Positions 36,119-43,152 of a stretch of DNA of 64,000 bases are shown one piece after another. A program made the position numbers and the translations under genes. Source of the DNA: Pseudomonas sp. BN102 (GTDB lineage Bacteria; Pseudomonadota; Gammaproteobacteria; Pseudomonadales; Pseudomonadaceae); the NCBI RefSeq assembly GCF_029871245.1, contig NZ_SSON01000077.1, forward strand, positions 112,154 to 176,153. Direction: 5' to 3'. Numbering within the stretch: the first letter of the stretch is position 1; each line of letters opens with the position of its first letter. The notes beneath the pieces were generated by a model. That model was given only the letters and a program-made list of their open reading frames with translations. It ran no database searches and was not told the DNA's origin.

Positions 36119-37918
36119 TCAGACGATGTCCCACCGCACCATCATCGAGTGGTCCTCGTGGATCAGGTTGTGGCAGTGCATGACGTACTTGCCCTTGAAG
36201 TCGCGGAAGCGCAGGAACACGCGCAGTGTAGTGAACGCGTCGAGTACGTAGACGTCCTTGCGACCGCGTTGCTGCGGCGGTACCGGCACGCTCACCCCGT
36301 TGACGAACTTGGCGATGATCTGCCCCTCTTCGAAGTGGATGTGGATCGGGTGGGTCCAGCCATCCTCGGGATTCACCAGTTCCCAGATCTCGAAGCCCCC
36401 CTGGGCGATCGAGGCTCGCGGGATATTCACGTTGAACAGCCTGCCATTGATCGACCACATACCGCTGGAACGCTCGAACACCCAGCGGCGCACCGGGGCG
36501 GCGGCGATCTCCGCAGCCGTGATCGGCGGCAGCGTCCGCAGCACGGCGGGGACCTGGCTCAGGTCCTGCGCCGGCGGGAAGCGGTCGACGATAATCTTGA
36601 GCACGCGGGTGCCCGGGTCCTTGATGTCCTTGCCCTCGCGGGTGTCTTCCTGGCGCATCTTATTGACCAGGTACAGCACGGTGCCAATCGGGTACTTGGA
36701 GAAGTCGACGACTATGTCCGCGCGCTCGGCCATGCCCAACTGGAAATTGGTCTGGTTCAGCAGCGGCGCCGGCAACAGGTTGCCGTCGTTGGCGATGAAG
36801 GTGAACCTCTGGTTCTGGCCACCCGCCGACTGCAGATAGAAGGCGTAGAAACGGCTGGGGCCGGCGTTGAGGAAGCGCAAGCGATACCTGCGGGCAGCGA
36901 CCCGCAATACCGGTTCGATAAAGCCGTTCACCAGCACCTTGTCGCCCAGGGTCCCCTCGGGGTTGACCTGGTCGTAGACCATGATGCCGTTCGCGTCGAA
37001 TCGCCTGTCGGCAAAGGCCAGCGGGTAGTCGTAGGGATGGCTCGGCAATCTCAGTGCGCTCGGGCTCGGATCGAGCTCGTTGCCCGAGTCGACGTTGTCG
37101 AACAACAGGTAATCGCCGAACAGGCCACGCTCCATGTTCGCGGCGGTGAAGTCCAGGGTGTGGTCGTGGTAGAACAGCGTGCCCAGGGCCTCGCGCGGAT
37201 CGCCGATGTGGTTCTGCAGCTGGTCGTAGCCCGCGTAGATATTGGGGTAGAAGTGGTCCTTGAAGGCGCCGGGCGCGGTCAGGGTAGGCCCCGCCTTGTT
37301 CGCGCTGTAATAGTCGCCCGGAAAACCGTCGCTCTCCGATCCCGTGTGCGCGTTGTGCAGGTGGGTGGAGATCTCCGGCGTGCCAAAGCCCACGTGGTTT
37401 TGCGGCAACTGGTTGCGGAACCGCACGATGATCGGCTTGCCATAGCGGGCGAAGATGACCGGACCGGGCGAAACGGCACCCGGCGTGTTGCCTTCGTAAC
37501 CCCAAATGCGTTGCGGCGGATAGGCCGGGTGGAACACCCAGTCGAGCCGCTCCTTGGCCTTCAATTCGTAGAGCAGGGGTGCACCGAGCACGCCGGTAAG
37601 TTCGGCGTAACGCTGGAGAGGCGCGCGCCCGGCTTCGCCACCGGCGGTATTCGCGGCGATCGTGGGGCTCGGGCTCAGGGTGGCGACTGCCTGGAGCGGA
37701 GTGATCTCGTTGGGCAGCGTGACCAGCCACGGCGTAGTCGGCGGGCTTGGCGGGAACACCGGGAAGGTGGCGGCCCCGCCCTCGCTCGACTTCAGCAGTA
37801 CCGGCGCCAGCATCGCGGCGACGCCGATTTTGAGGAAGGTGCGTCGGTCTTCGGTAGCATCCGTGTCTTCAGGGGGTGGCAGGCGGCCTTTCCTGTGTCC
37901 CGAATCTGTGGTTTTCAT
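36119..37918 (-). CDS. Tat-exported CotA-like multicopper oxidase
   Basis: A 599-residue periplasmic oxidase with a Tat motif RRTFLKIG near 25-32. All four copper-ligand clusters are present: HLHNAH, YHDHTLDF, HPIHIHFEE and HCHNLIHEDHSMMV, the last with an axial Met for the type 1 copper. The sequence around SESDGFPGDYY is nearer to CotA/phenoxazinone-synthase/bilirubin-oxidase proteins than to CueO, and no Met-rich insert is seen. The substrate is unknown (phenolics, Mn(II) and bilirubin are options). The start at 37918 follows GGAGGGG. Confidence 0.9.
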   Translation of the reverse strand: MKTTDSGHRKGRLPPPEDTDATEDRRTFLKIGVAAMLAPVLLKSSEGGAATFPVFPPSPPTTPWLVTLPNEITPLQAVATLSPSPTIAANTAGGEAGRAPLQRYAELTGVLGAPLLYELKAKERLDWVFHPAYPPQRIWGYEGNTPGAVSPGPVIFARYGKPIIVRFRNQLPQNHVGFGTPEISTHLHNAHTGSESDGFPGDYYSANKAGPTLTAPGAFKDHFYPNIYAGYDQLQNHIGDPREALGTLFYHDHTLDFTAANMERGLFGDYLLFDNVDSGNELDPSPSALRLPSHPYDYPLAFADRRFDANGIMVYDQVNPEGTLGDKVLVNGFIEPVLRVAARRYRLRFLNAGPSRFYAFYLQSAGGQNQRFTFIANDGNLLPAPLLNQTNFQLGMAERADIVVDFSKYPIGTVLYLVNKMRQEDTREGKDIKDPGTRVLKIIVDRFPPAQDLSQVPAVLRTLPPITAAEIAAAPVRRWVFERSSGMWSINGRLFNVNIPRASIAQGGFEIWELVNPEDGWTHPIHIHFEEGQIIAKFVNGVSVPVPPQQRGRKDVYVLDAFTTLRVFLRFRDFKGKYVMHCHNLIHEDHSMMVRWDIV

Positions 37919-38475
37919 TACGGCCCCTCCCTCAGTAAGCGGATTACTGTTCGCTGGCTGCAACCCTGCATCCAGCCTCGCGGAGAAGCGCCAGCTTTAT
38001 GATCGGACCGGGGAGCTTGGCTGCCAGCTATCGGGATGGGGCCTGCAGCCGAACTCCTCCGCGTCGCTTTCGTTTTTCAGCGCTCAGTCGTTTGGGGGGC
38101 TGTACGTGGACGGTGCGCCAAGGGTCGGAAGGGAGCGGCGGGGAGTAAGCACACAAACGTAAGAGCGGCGGTTGGCTTCGCCGCCACGCGCGTGACTGCT
38201 GCTGTGCTCTTCATCTGCTCCTTCGCTGTTCAGCCTCTTGTGTGGCACTTTTCCGTGCCTTCCAGTGCTCGACCCCATCTCGGGAACCGAGCTGTATTGC
38301 AAAAAATGTCAACAATTAGTCTAGATCAAGAATCATTCCCGAGCGGCCAGCAACCCGCTGTTTCAGTTTGGTTTTCATAGACCGATGCGGCGCATTGGCA
38401 TCAGCTTTTAAGCCCCCGGGATATGGCGGGAAATCGCACTTGGCTCCGCACCTGTAATCTCGCCGCGGATGGGCG
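37919..38475. other. Intergenic region upstream of the multicopper oxidase
   Basis: Non-coding, with no believable open frame. Near 38292-38314 the minus strand reads TTGTTGACATTTTTTGCAAT, which looks like a TTGACA promoter element and also vaguely like a copper-response (CopR-like) box, but no good -10 is seen at 17 bp. Lower GC than neighbouring genes. Confidence 0.4.
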
Positions 38476-38928
38476 TCAGCGAATGTCGCCGCAAAAGATA
38501 TCGAGGTTGCCGTCCGCCGGGCTCGTTCGTAGAACGATGGAGTGGCTGCTTGAGCGAAGCGTCGCCAGAGCGACTGGCGCGGTTCTCGATAGCCGCCATA
38601 CATCGCCCCGCGAATAATGGTAAGTGTTCACCGTCCGGTTCAGTTCATAGGCCGGCGAAGCGCCCGGAGCCGCGCAGGTTCCAGGGTAGATGTAGGTGTA
38701 GAGATGGACAGGTCGCGCCACGCTGGATGGAACTCCACTGACGAACAGCGTCACGCCCGTCTCACCTCCCCGAGGCACCAGAGTCGCCTGGGCGATTTCA
38801 CCCGCATTCCTCTCCGTGGCCGTCATCCTGACATCGAGTCTCTGCTCATCCACCTTGCCCGCTGGGCTCGCGCATGCTGACAGTCCGCCAGCGACCATGA
38901 CCAGTGCCAGACATTCTTTCGCGTTCAT
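38476..38928 (-). CDS. Putative exported lipoprotein
   Basis: A 150-residue protein with lipobox LSACAS (Cys19). The mature part contains RPVHLYTYIYPGTCAAPG and is beta-rich (GETGVTLFVSGVPSSVARP), loosely like CHRD or Cu/Zn-SOD-like domains. It has two further cysteines (GTCAAP, IFCGDI). No close family is recognised. It is on the same strand as the multicopper oxidase but 557 bp upstream of it. The ribosome site is weak. Confidence 0.65.
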   Translation of the reverse strand: MNAKECLALVMVAGGLSACASPAGKVDEQRLDVRMTATERNAGEIAQATLVPRGGETGVTLFVSGVPSSVARPVHLYTYIYPGTCAAPGASPAYELNRTVNTYHYSRGDVWRLSRTAPVALATLRSSSHSIVLRTSPADGNLDIFCGDIR

Positions 38929-39321
38929 CGATGACCGCCTGGCGTGAGTAGCGCCGATGCAATAGTCACCTTTTCACTATAAGAGCCGGCCGGGCCGCCA
39001 TCATTCAGAACAGCGCCTTCTCTGCCCAGCGGTCCTGGGTGTGATCGTTTCCAGTAGCCTGTCCATGCCAAGGGCAGCAAATATAGCCGCCACTTAATCT
39101 TGGCGGGCCTTGGCCGTGACAAGGTATGCGTGCCTGGAAATGCGCATTCAAAGTCGACAGGCTATGGCGAAAATCCTGGCATACGCGCATCAAGACCACA
39201 GCCATTCGCGCAACTACCAACGCACTTCATCACCATAATCAACGGGCAATAAACCTGAAGTTCATTTGGTATGCGCAGAATTTCGAAGAAATCAGATATT
39301 GCGCGCACTGAGATTCTTTGA
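38929..39321. other. Intergenic region, nothing recognised
   Basis: About 390 bp of lower-GC sequence with no convincing frame on either strand. Short open frames at 39126-39311 (+) and 39162-39353 (-) have no ribosome site or coding bias. Confidence 0.45.
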
Positions 39322-39588
39322 GAATGGTTTCTATGCTGGACGGGAATCAACATAGAACCATCCCAAGAGTTCTACGACTCACTTTGCGAACACAGACCCA
39401 AGGACACATACCTGCAATGTGCCGCAGGCGATGCCGAAGAAGAGCTCAGTTTCTACAGTATTCCTGGAACCGGGCTGCCATCCTGTCTCGCCGCTGAAGC
39501 CCACACCGCAGCTACTCACATGAACGCGGCGACAGCATCCCTGGCCAATCCGGCCGTTCATGCCTCACTGCGGGCTCAGGGCTTGTAG
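39322..39588 (+). pseudogene. Possible gene remnant (88 codons, no start)
   Basis: This frame is open for 88 codons to a TAG at 39586 and reads like protein: EFYDSLCEHRPKDTYLQC, then AAGDAEEELSFYSIPG. There is no ATG before codon 70. An ATG in another frame at 39324 could have been the original start if a base was lost. I do not recognise the family. Its end overlaps the opposite-strand gene at 39576 by 13 bp. It could equally be a chance frame. Confidence 0.3.
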
Positions 39589-39866
39589 TGGCCCTGGGCA
39601 ACGCACCACTTGCTGGCTGGGTCTTTCGACCGGGTGCAGGAGTTACGGAACACCACCTGGGCGTGCTTCTGGCAGTCGCGGAACTGCGAAGAACCCTTCT
39701 CGTTCTTGCTGCAGACGCTGTCCAGGGCGATCACGCCATTACGTTCCTGCCAGTTCAGGTAGTAATTGTCGCTGCCCCCCTGCTTGGCCTTGGCTGCGGG
39801 GGTTGCGGCAAACACCAGGCTTGCCATGAGTACCAGCGCGCTGCCCAGTACGATTCGGACGGCCAT
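39576..39866 (-). CDS. Small exported Cys-containing protein
   Basis: A 96-residue protein with a signal peptide cleaved near VFAATPA, a mature part of about 75 residues and four cysteines (SVCSKNEKG, RDCQKHA, NSCTRSKD, KWCVAQGH) in two likely disulfides. TTAGGAG is 5-6 nt upstream of the ATG. The spacing of the cysteines resembles the C-terminal portion of the 235-residue protein at 45208 (VCGNHK, ECRKGAKQFF, DECRAW, YCSAA). The function is unknown. Confidence 0.75.
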   Translation of the reverse strand: MAVRIVLGSALVLMASLVFAATPAAKAKQGGSDNYYLNWQERNGVIALDSVCSKNEKGSSQFRDCQKHAQVVFRNSCTRSKDPASKWCVAQGHYKP

Positions 39867-40038
39867 ATCAACTCCTAACTAATCGCTCGTGCGGAAGTGC
39901 GTCTTCGTGGAGGCGCATTCTTGGTTGGCACAGCTCGAGCTGCCGCCCCACGCGAATAGTGCTGAGCGCCCATGGACACCGCAAGGGCTCAAGACCGGCT
40001 TCGGTCGACCGTCCGTCGTACGCGCTGATAGACCCCAA

Positions 40039-40341
40039 TTAGTCCTGAATCACATCGCCGATGGTGGCTTGGAATGGAGGCTCCTGTTCCTTAATACAGA
40101 ACAGCACCATATGAAAATCGTCCTTCCATTCGGACTCGCAGCGACTACGAATCGGGCCGCTGTAGCTGGCAATCGCCTTGGCCGCCTCGCGCTGTTCCTC
40201 CAGGCAATAAGCGCGCATGGCATCGCCGCTCCATTTCTCCTGACAATGCGCCTGGATGGCTGAGTCGCTGGCATGGGCACTGGACATGAAGGCGGCCGCA
40301 ACAGCTGCGGCAGCAACGATCAGACGTTTTCTGTACGGCAC
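40039..40341 (-). CDS. Small exported protein with duplicated CxxxW motif
   Basis: A 100-residue protein from a GTG at 40341 (GGAG 9 nt upstream), with a signal peptide ending SSAHAS. The mature part holds two similar units, AHCQEKWSGDAMRAYCLEEQ and SRCESEWKDDFHMVLFCIKEQ, sharing C-x3-W-x2-D-x(6-7)-C-x2-EQ. Each unit is probably a disulfide-linked helical hairpin. The longer frame to 40437 has no ribosome site. The function is unknown. Confidence 0.7.
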   Translation of the reverse strand: MPYRKRLIVAAAAVAAAFMSSAHASDSAIQAHCQEKWSGDAMRAYCLEEQREAAKAIASYSGPIRSRCESEWKDDFHMVLFCIKEQEPPFQATIGDVIQD

Positions 40342-40826
40342 GAATACGCTCTCCACCTGGAACGGCGGCCCTCCGTGGTCCGCGTTGCAGCGATCTGGAA
40401 ACCTGGTTATGCAGCGATCTGAACCTCGACCGCGCAAGCGTGGTGCAGTCTAGTACAGCGCGGCCTTCTGCCCAGATCACCCGGCAGTGTCCCGACGTCC
40501 GGCCTTCGAGCCGAGAAAGGGGGCAGGAGCTTGGGAGAAGCAGAGGACGGATTCATTCTGCCGGAGAGGGGCGATCCAAAGAGGTCGGCGATTTTCCTGC
40601 AGGCTGCATCCAATGTGGTGGTCGGTTGCAGCAGGGGAGTTCTACCCCGTTTCCCGCCCTCCCGAAATGCAGGGTGGACAGCGCTCTTTCTGTCCACCGG
40701 ACGACGTTTCGCTTGGCGGCGATGGTGGATAGAAGAGCGCTCCCCCCCTACGGAAATGGATTGGTACTGCGTCCAAGCAAGGCTTCCCTCATTCCCGGAT
40801 TCTCTTCCAAAAGACGAGGGCAGAAA
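40342..40826. other. Non-coding region 3' of selC
   Basis: About 485 bp without a supported gene. The open frames crossing it and the tRNA (both strands) are the familiar artefacts that read tRNA-Sec antisense. The stretch AGGGCAGAAATGGCGG at the right end includes the encoded CCA end of selC. Confidence 0.5.
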
Positions 40827-40922
40827 TGGCGGAAGGCAGTGGGAGTCGAACCCACCCAGGAACGGCTGCCGTCCCCCACCGGGTTTGAAGCCCGGCCACG
40901 CCACCGGGCGTGCTTGCCTTCC
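40827..40922 (-). tRNA. selC: tRNA-Sec (anticodon TCA)
   Basis: Read on the minus strand it begins GGAAGGCAAGCACGCC and has the anticodon arm CCGGGCTTCAAACCCGG. It has a long variable arm (GGGGGACGGCAGCCGTTCC), the T loop GGTTCGACTCC, and an encoded discriminator G plus CCA. At 96 nt with CCA it has the size and 8+5-bp acceptor/T layout of selenocysteine tRNA. It is a hybrid gene: its 5' half (from the anticodon stem outward) is one copy of the 44-bp direct repeat that borders the island. Confidence 0.96.
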
Positions 40923-40923
40923 A
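40880..40923. repeat. Island attachment repeat, selC-side copy (44 bp)
   Basis: Identical over 44 bp to 48161-48204. It covers the anticodon stem-loop, the D arm and the 5' acceptor strand of selC plus one base. The base just outside differs at both ends (C versus T on the left, T versus A on the right), so the repeat is exactly delimited. Recombination in the anticodon arm is typical of tyrosine integrases. Confidence 0.9.
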
Positions 40924-40929
40924 TGTTGA

Positions 40930-40935
40930 TCTATA
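40930..40935 (-). promoter_or_regulatory. Possible -10 element for the hybrid selC
   Basis: TATAGA on the minus strand, 7 nt before the first base of tRNA-Sec. It lies in island DNA, so the rebuilt tRNA gene would be driven by an island-supplied promoter or by read-through from the xre operon. The -35 region is poor. Confidence 0.4.
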
Positions 40936-41083
40936 AGGCTTTTTCCGTGCCTTCCTGCTCTGCAGGCGGGGAGGTGTCGAAGAACTGTCGAAAATCCCGG
41001 GCTGGGCCAAATTCCAGGACGTCCTGGAAATGACCTGGCGCGAGGTGAGCGTAGCAAAGGGGCAGGCCATTGCGATCCATCAT
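40931..41083 (-). pseudogene. C-terminal remnant of a tyrosine integrase
   Basis: A 50-codon frame whose segment CYAHLAPGHFQDVLEF matches the end of phage-type tyrosine recombinases; its Y11 would be the catalytic tyrosine of the RYAHLxPxH motif. The acidic tail ends AEQEGTEKAL, with the stop 9 bp from selC, exactly where an integrase of a selC element should end. The R-H-R part of the active site is missing. The frame opens with ATGATG overlapping the xre stop codon, so a short product could still be made. Deletion fused xre to the integrase 3' end. Confidence 0.65.
40975..40994. repeat. TGTCGAA repeats, left arm of the island
   Basis: Two direct copies, TGTCGAA at 40975 and TGTCGAAAA at 40986, 11 bp apart. 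The same pair (11 bp apart) occurs at 48041 and 48052, near the right end. Spacing and placement suit integrase arm-type sites, although the left pair lies inside the integrase remnant frame. Confidence 0.45.
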
Positions 41084-41517
41084 CGCGCGTTGTCGTCAGG
41101 CTGAGTACTCAAGGACTTCTCGATGGCAAACAGCAGACGGTCCAGATCATCGGAGCCTGAATTGCTCTCGCCGGAATGGGCTAGCGCAGACTTGCTGAGT
41201 GCGCGACCTAACTGAGCTCTCGCCTCCCCGGCAATCTCATCGGGAACCTCCACCGACACTTTCAGCCCCAGCTCTCGCATTACCTGAAAGAGCAGGCCCC
41301 ATTGCACAGTTTCGCCGCCGCGCTCGACCTTGCCGAGAAAGTTTTCACTTACGCCGATAACGCCAGCGGCCACATCCTGGCGCATAGCTATTGCCTTTCG
41401 GCAGGCCCGAATGAGGCGATCCAGGGCTCTTGGAGAGTCGATAGGCACGTTAACTGAATAATCCTCACGCCCATAAGGAATATGGGAGCAAGGTGAGCTG
41501 CGCGAAATTTTCCGCAT
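41080..41517 (-). CDS. HipB/Xre-like helix-turn-helix regulator
   Basis: A 145-residue protein with a central Xre-type helix-turn-helix (RKAIAMRQDVAAGVIGVSEN, then FLGKVERGGETVQWGLLFQV) near residues 42-80. That core is the one seen in HipB-like antitoxins. The last 50 residues are a polar tail. No HipA toxin gene accompanies it. A GTG start near NVPIDSPRALD is possible. Its stop overlaps the integrase remnant start. It is the last intact gene of the leftward early operon. Confidence 0.75.
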   Translation of the reverse strand: MRKISRSSPCSHIPYGREDYSVNVPIDSPRALDRLIRACRKAIAMRQDVAAGVIGVSENFLGKVERGGETVQWGLLFQVMRELGLKVSVEVPDEIAGEARAQLGRALSKSALAHSGESNSGSDDLDRLLFAIEKSLSTQPDDNAR

Positions 41518-41538
41518 GATCGTGAGGATCTTGGCGAG

Positions 41539-42156
41539 TCACTCGCTGGCCCGGTGCCGCCCGGCAAGCTGGTCGATCACGTAGCAGCCCCACTGGTCAG
41601 CCATCGCGTCGGCGATGCCCTGGTAAGTGCGGCAGAGGTTCTTCCAGCGTTCGGGGCCGGGGCCGGGCGTCAGGTAGCGCGCGGCCGGATCGCGCTCGTA
41701 AACGATGCGGGTGGGCCGCAGCTTCGGCAGGTTCTCCAGCCAGAGGTGAATTTCACTGCGCTCGCCGTAGCCGAACATCCAGGGCCGGACGATCTGGTCC
41801 GGCTTGCGGACCTGCGTGGAGATCACCGACTTGGGGCTCTCCAGGGCCTTGAAGCGAATCGGCGCAGCCAGCAGGGTGCGGACGAAATCGAGCGCCCTGC
41901 CCTGCCTGCCGTCCGCGACCTTGGCGGCGAGTTGACGGCCACCGGAGGTCGCGAAGTCAACGTAAGGCGGGTGGGCGATCAGCAAGTCCCAGCCCAGGTC
42001 CAACAGTTCGCATACATCCCCCTGGACGTGTTCGCCTTCGGTTTCCGAGGGCAGCAGGTCGCAGCTCACCGCATGGAAGCCGACGCGGGTCAGGGCATCG
42101 CGTACGCGGCCGGAGAATTCGCAGGCCACCAAGGCCCGGGGTTGGCGCTCAGGCAT
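41539..42156 (-). CDS. DNA cytosine methyltransferase-like protein, likely inactive
   Basis: A 205-residue phage-type protein with the SAM-binding start ALVACEFSGRVRDALTRVGF and CDLLPSE. In relatives the catalytic motif reads HPPC; here it is AHPPYVDFATSG, so the nucleophilic Cys is replaced by Tyr. The later LENP-like motif is ESP. Both changes suggest loss of methyl transfer, although SAM or DNA binding could remain. The ATG overlaps the preceding stop (TGAGCCATG). It is part of the leftward operon. Confidence 0.75.
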   Translation of the reverse strand: MPERQPRALVACEFSGRVRDALTRVGFHAVSCDLLPSETEGEHVQGDVCELLDLGWDLLIAHPPYVDFATSGGRQLAAKVADGRQGRALDFVRTLLAAPIRFKALESPKSVISTQVRKPDQIVRPWMFGYGERSEIHLWLENLPKLRPTRIVYERDPAARYLTPGPGPERWKNLCRTYQGIADAMADQWGCYVIDQLAGRHRASE

Positions 42157-42159
42157 GGC

Positions 42160-42453
42160 TCAGGGCTCCCTGTCGAATGGCTCGCAAATGGGCATGGAGG
42201 GCGTGGGCTTGCCGCTGCCATATACAACGAGCCAGTGCTTCTGGGCGCGGTGCACGGGCCTGTGTTTCCCGCAGAACGAGGCCGGCTGGCAGACCCGGCG
42301 CCCAGCGACCCTGGATATCTACGCGGGGTGGCAGTGCTCGCAGGACATGGACCGGTAGGGCGCGCTCTTCGCCCGTTCGCGACGGGACCAGCAGACAGAG
42401 CAGTCGCAACTTTCGGCGTGGGCGAGGCGGCGGTAGCGGTAGAGTGTGTTCAT
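42160..42453 (-). pseudogene. Cys-rich small phage protein interrupted by an amber codon
   Basis: One reading frame with a TAG at 42319-42321 splitting it in two. The first part is MNTLYRYRRLAHAESCDCSV plus CWSRRERAK...CEHCHPA (44 residues). The second continues ISRVAGRRVCQPASFCGKHR and ends at 42160. Paired cysteines on both sides suggest a single roughly 97-residue zinc-ribbon-like protein whose Tyr codon (TAC/TAT) mutated to TAG. The first part may still be made as a 44-residue zinc-knuckle peptide. The start overlaps the end of the excisionase-like gene region. Confidence 0.5.
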
Positions 42454-42456
42454 GGC

Positions 42457-42681
42457 TCATGCCGTCCGCTCCTTCTCCAGCAACTGCTGGGTCAGGAGCG
42501 CGACGTTGACCATCACGTGCTTGCCGACCTTGTGGGAGGGGATGTAGCCGTTGCGAATCCATCCCCATACGATGTTGTGTTCGTCGCTCATCCGTATCCA
42601 GTCGGCGAACTCGCGCCAGGGCATCACTGGGGGCGGGCTGAGCAGGTCTTTAATCGATAGGTCGGTTCCTTCCACATCCAT
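42457..42681 (-). CDS. Excisionase-like DNA-binding protein
   Basis: A 74-residue protein with a winged-helix or MerR-like pattern (MPWREFADWIRMSDEHNIVW, then GWIRNGYIPSHKVGKHVMVN). It resembles the small Xis/Cox-type proteins of temperate and filamentous phages of pseudomonads. It is the first gene of the leftward operon, directly next to the operator array, so it could act both as excisionase and as regulator of the switch. Confidence 0.7.
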   Translation of the reverse strand: MDVEGTDLSIKDLLSPPPVMPWREFADWIRMSDEHNIVWGWIRNGYIPSHKVGKHVMVNVALLTQQLLEKERTA

Positions 42682-42711
42682 GGCGTTTCCTGCACTATGT
42701 TGGTCTATAGA

Positions 42712-42786
42712 GGACTATTATCTGGACTATGTCCAGAACTATATCCAGATACTGGCATCGGGACTATGTCCAGGCAATAGTCCATT
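42712..42786. promoter_or_regulatory. Operator array of the repressor/excisionase switch
   Basis: Repeated GGACTAT motifs in the 125-bp divergent gap. There are two full dyads, TGGACTATGTCCA at 42723-42735 and GGGACTATGTCCA at 42760-42772. Partial copies lie at 42712 (GGACTATTA), 42738 (ACTATATCCAG) and 42776 (AATAGTCCA). Multiple evenly oriented half-sites between divergent regulatory genes are typical of phage lysogeny switches. Confidence 0.7.
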
Positions 42787-42806
42787 AATGACAATATTCG
42801 ATCAGC

Positions 42807-43073
42807 ATGAACATAACCGATAGAGCACTCCTATTAATTGAGCGCACCAACCTCAACACGCTGACGCGCGCGGGAGAGACGAACTACGACCGCTGGGCGA
42901 GTATTCGACGGGGTAAAGCCAGAGTGGGCGCCGAGGAAATAGAGATTCTCGGCAAAGTGTTCCCGGCATACCGCTGGTGGCTAAGCACCGGCGAAGTCAT
43001 GCCCGAGATTGGACAAACGAGCCCCGAGCACGACGAGGCCAACCGAAACTTGACCGAACAGAACGCGGGATAG
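42807..43073 (+). CDS. Phage-type repressor / Cro-like protein
   Basis: An 88-residue small DNA-binding protein (ALLLIERTNLNTLTRAGETN, then RWASIRRGKARVGAEEIEIL) ending with the stretch FPAYRWWLSTGEVMPEIGQ common in Pseudomonas prophage repressors. It is divergent from the excisionase-like gene across the operator array, which it presumably binds. The ribosome site is modest. Confidence 0.7.
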   Translation: MNITDRALLLIERTNLNTLTRAGETNYDRWASIRRGKARVGAEEIEILGKVFPAYRWWLSTGEVMPEIGQTSPEHDEANRNLTEQNAG

Positions 43074-43117
43074 CGATCACAACAGAAGTGACTAGGCGCT
43101 GGTTTGCCCGAGCACAT

Positions 43118-43146
43118 GGAGTCAGGAAGGGTTAGCAGGGAGTACG
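43118..43146 (+). repeat. 29-nt leader repeat, copy 1
   Basis: GGAGTCAGGAAGGGTTAGCA plus GGGAGTACG. It matches 45177-45205 at about 24 of 29 positions. It lies immediately upstream of the 171-residue membrane protein gene and contains its ribosome-binding region. Confidence 0.65.
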
Positions 43147-43152
43147 TCAGGC

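Noticed and set aside
38036..38380. 114-codon plus-strand ORF upstream of the lipoprotein gene
   Set aside because: No ribosome site, no recognisable domain, and a composition like random non-coding sequence.
35461..40437. The multicopper oxidase and lipoprotein region as part of the selC island
   Set aside because: No attachment repeat or phage gene lies to its left and the 44-bp repeats delimit 40.9-48.2 kb exactly, so it is treated as a separate accessory stretch.
40407..41057. Long open frames on both strands across tRNA-Sec (for example 40440-41033 plus, 40407-41057 minus)
   Set aside because: They translate the tRNA gene and its flanks; such frames are well-known annotation artefacts and have no ribosome site or coding bias.
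42149..42568. 139-residue minus-strand ORF in the island
   Set aside because: Its Pro/Leu/Arg-rich translation lies out of frame with the Cys-rich small gene and the excisionase-like gene, whose frames look real.
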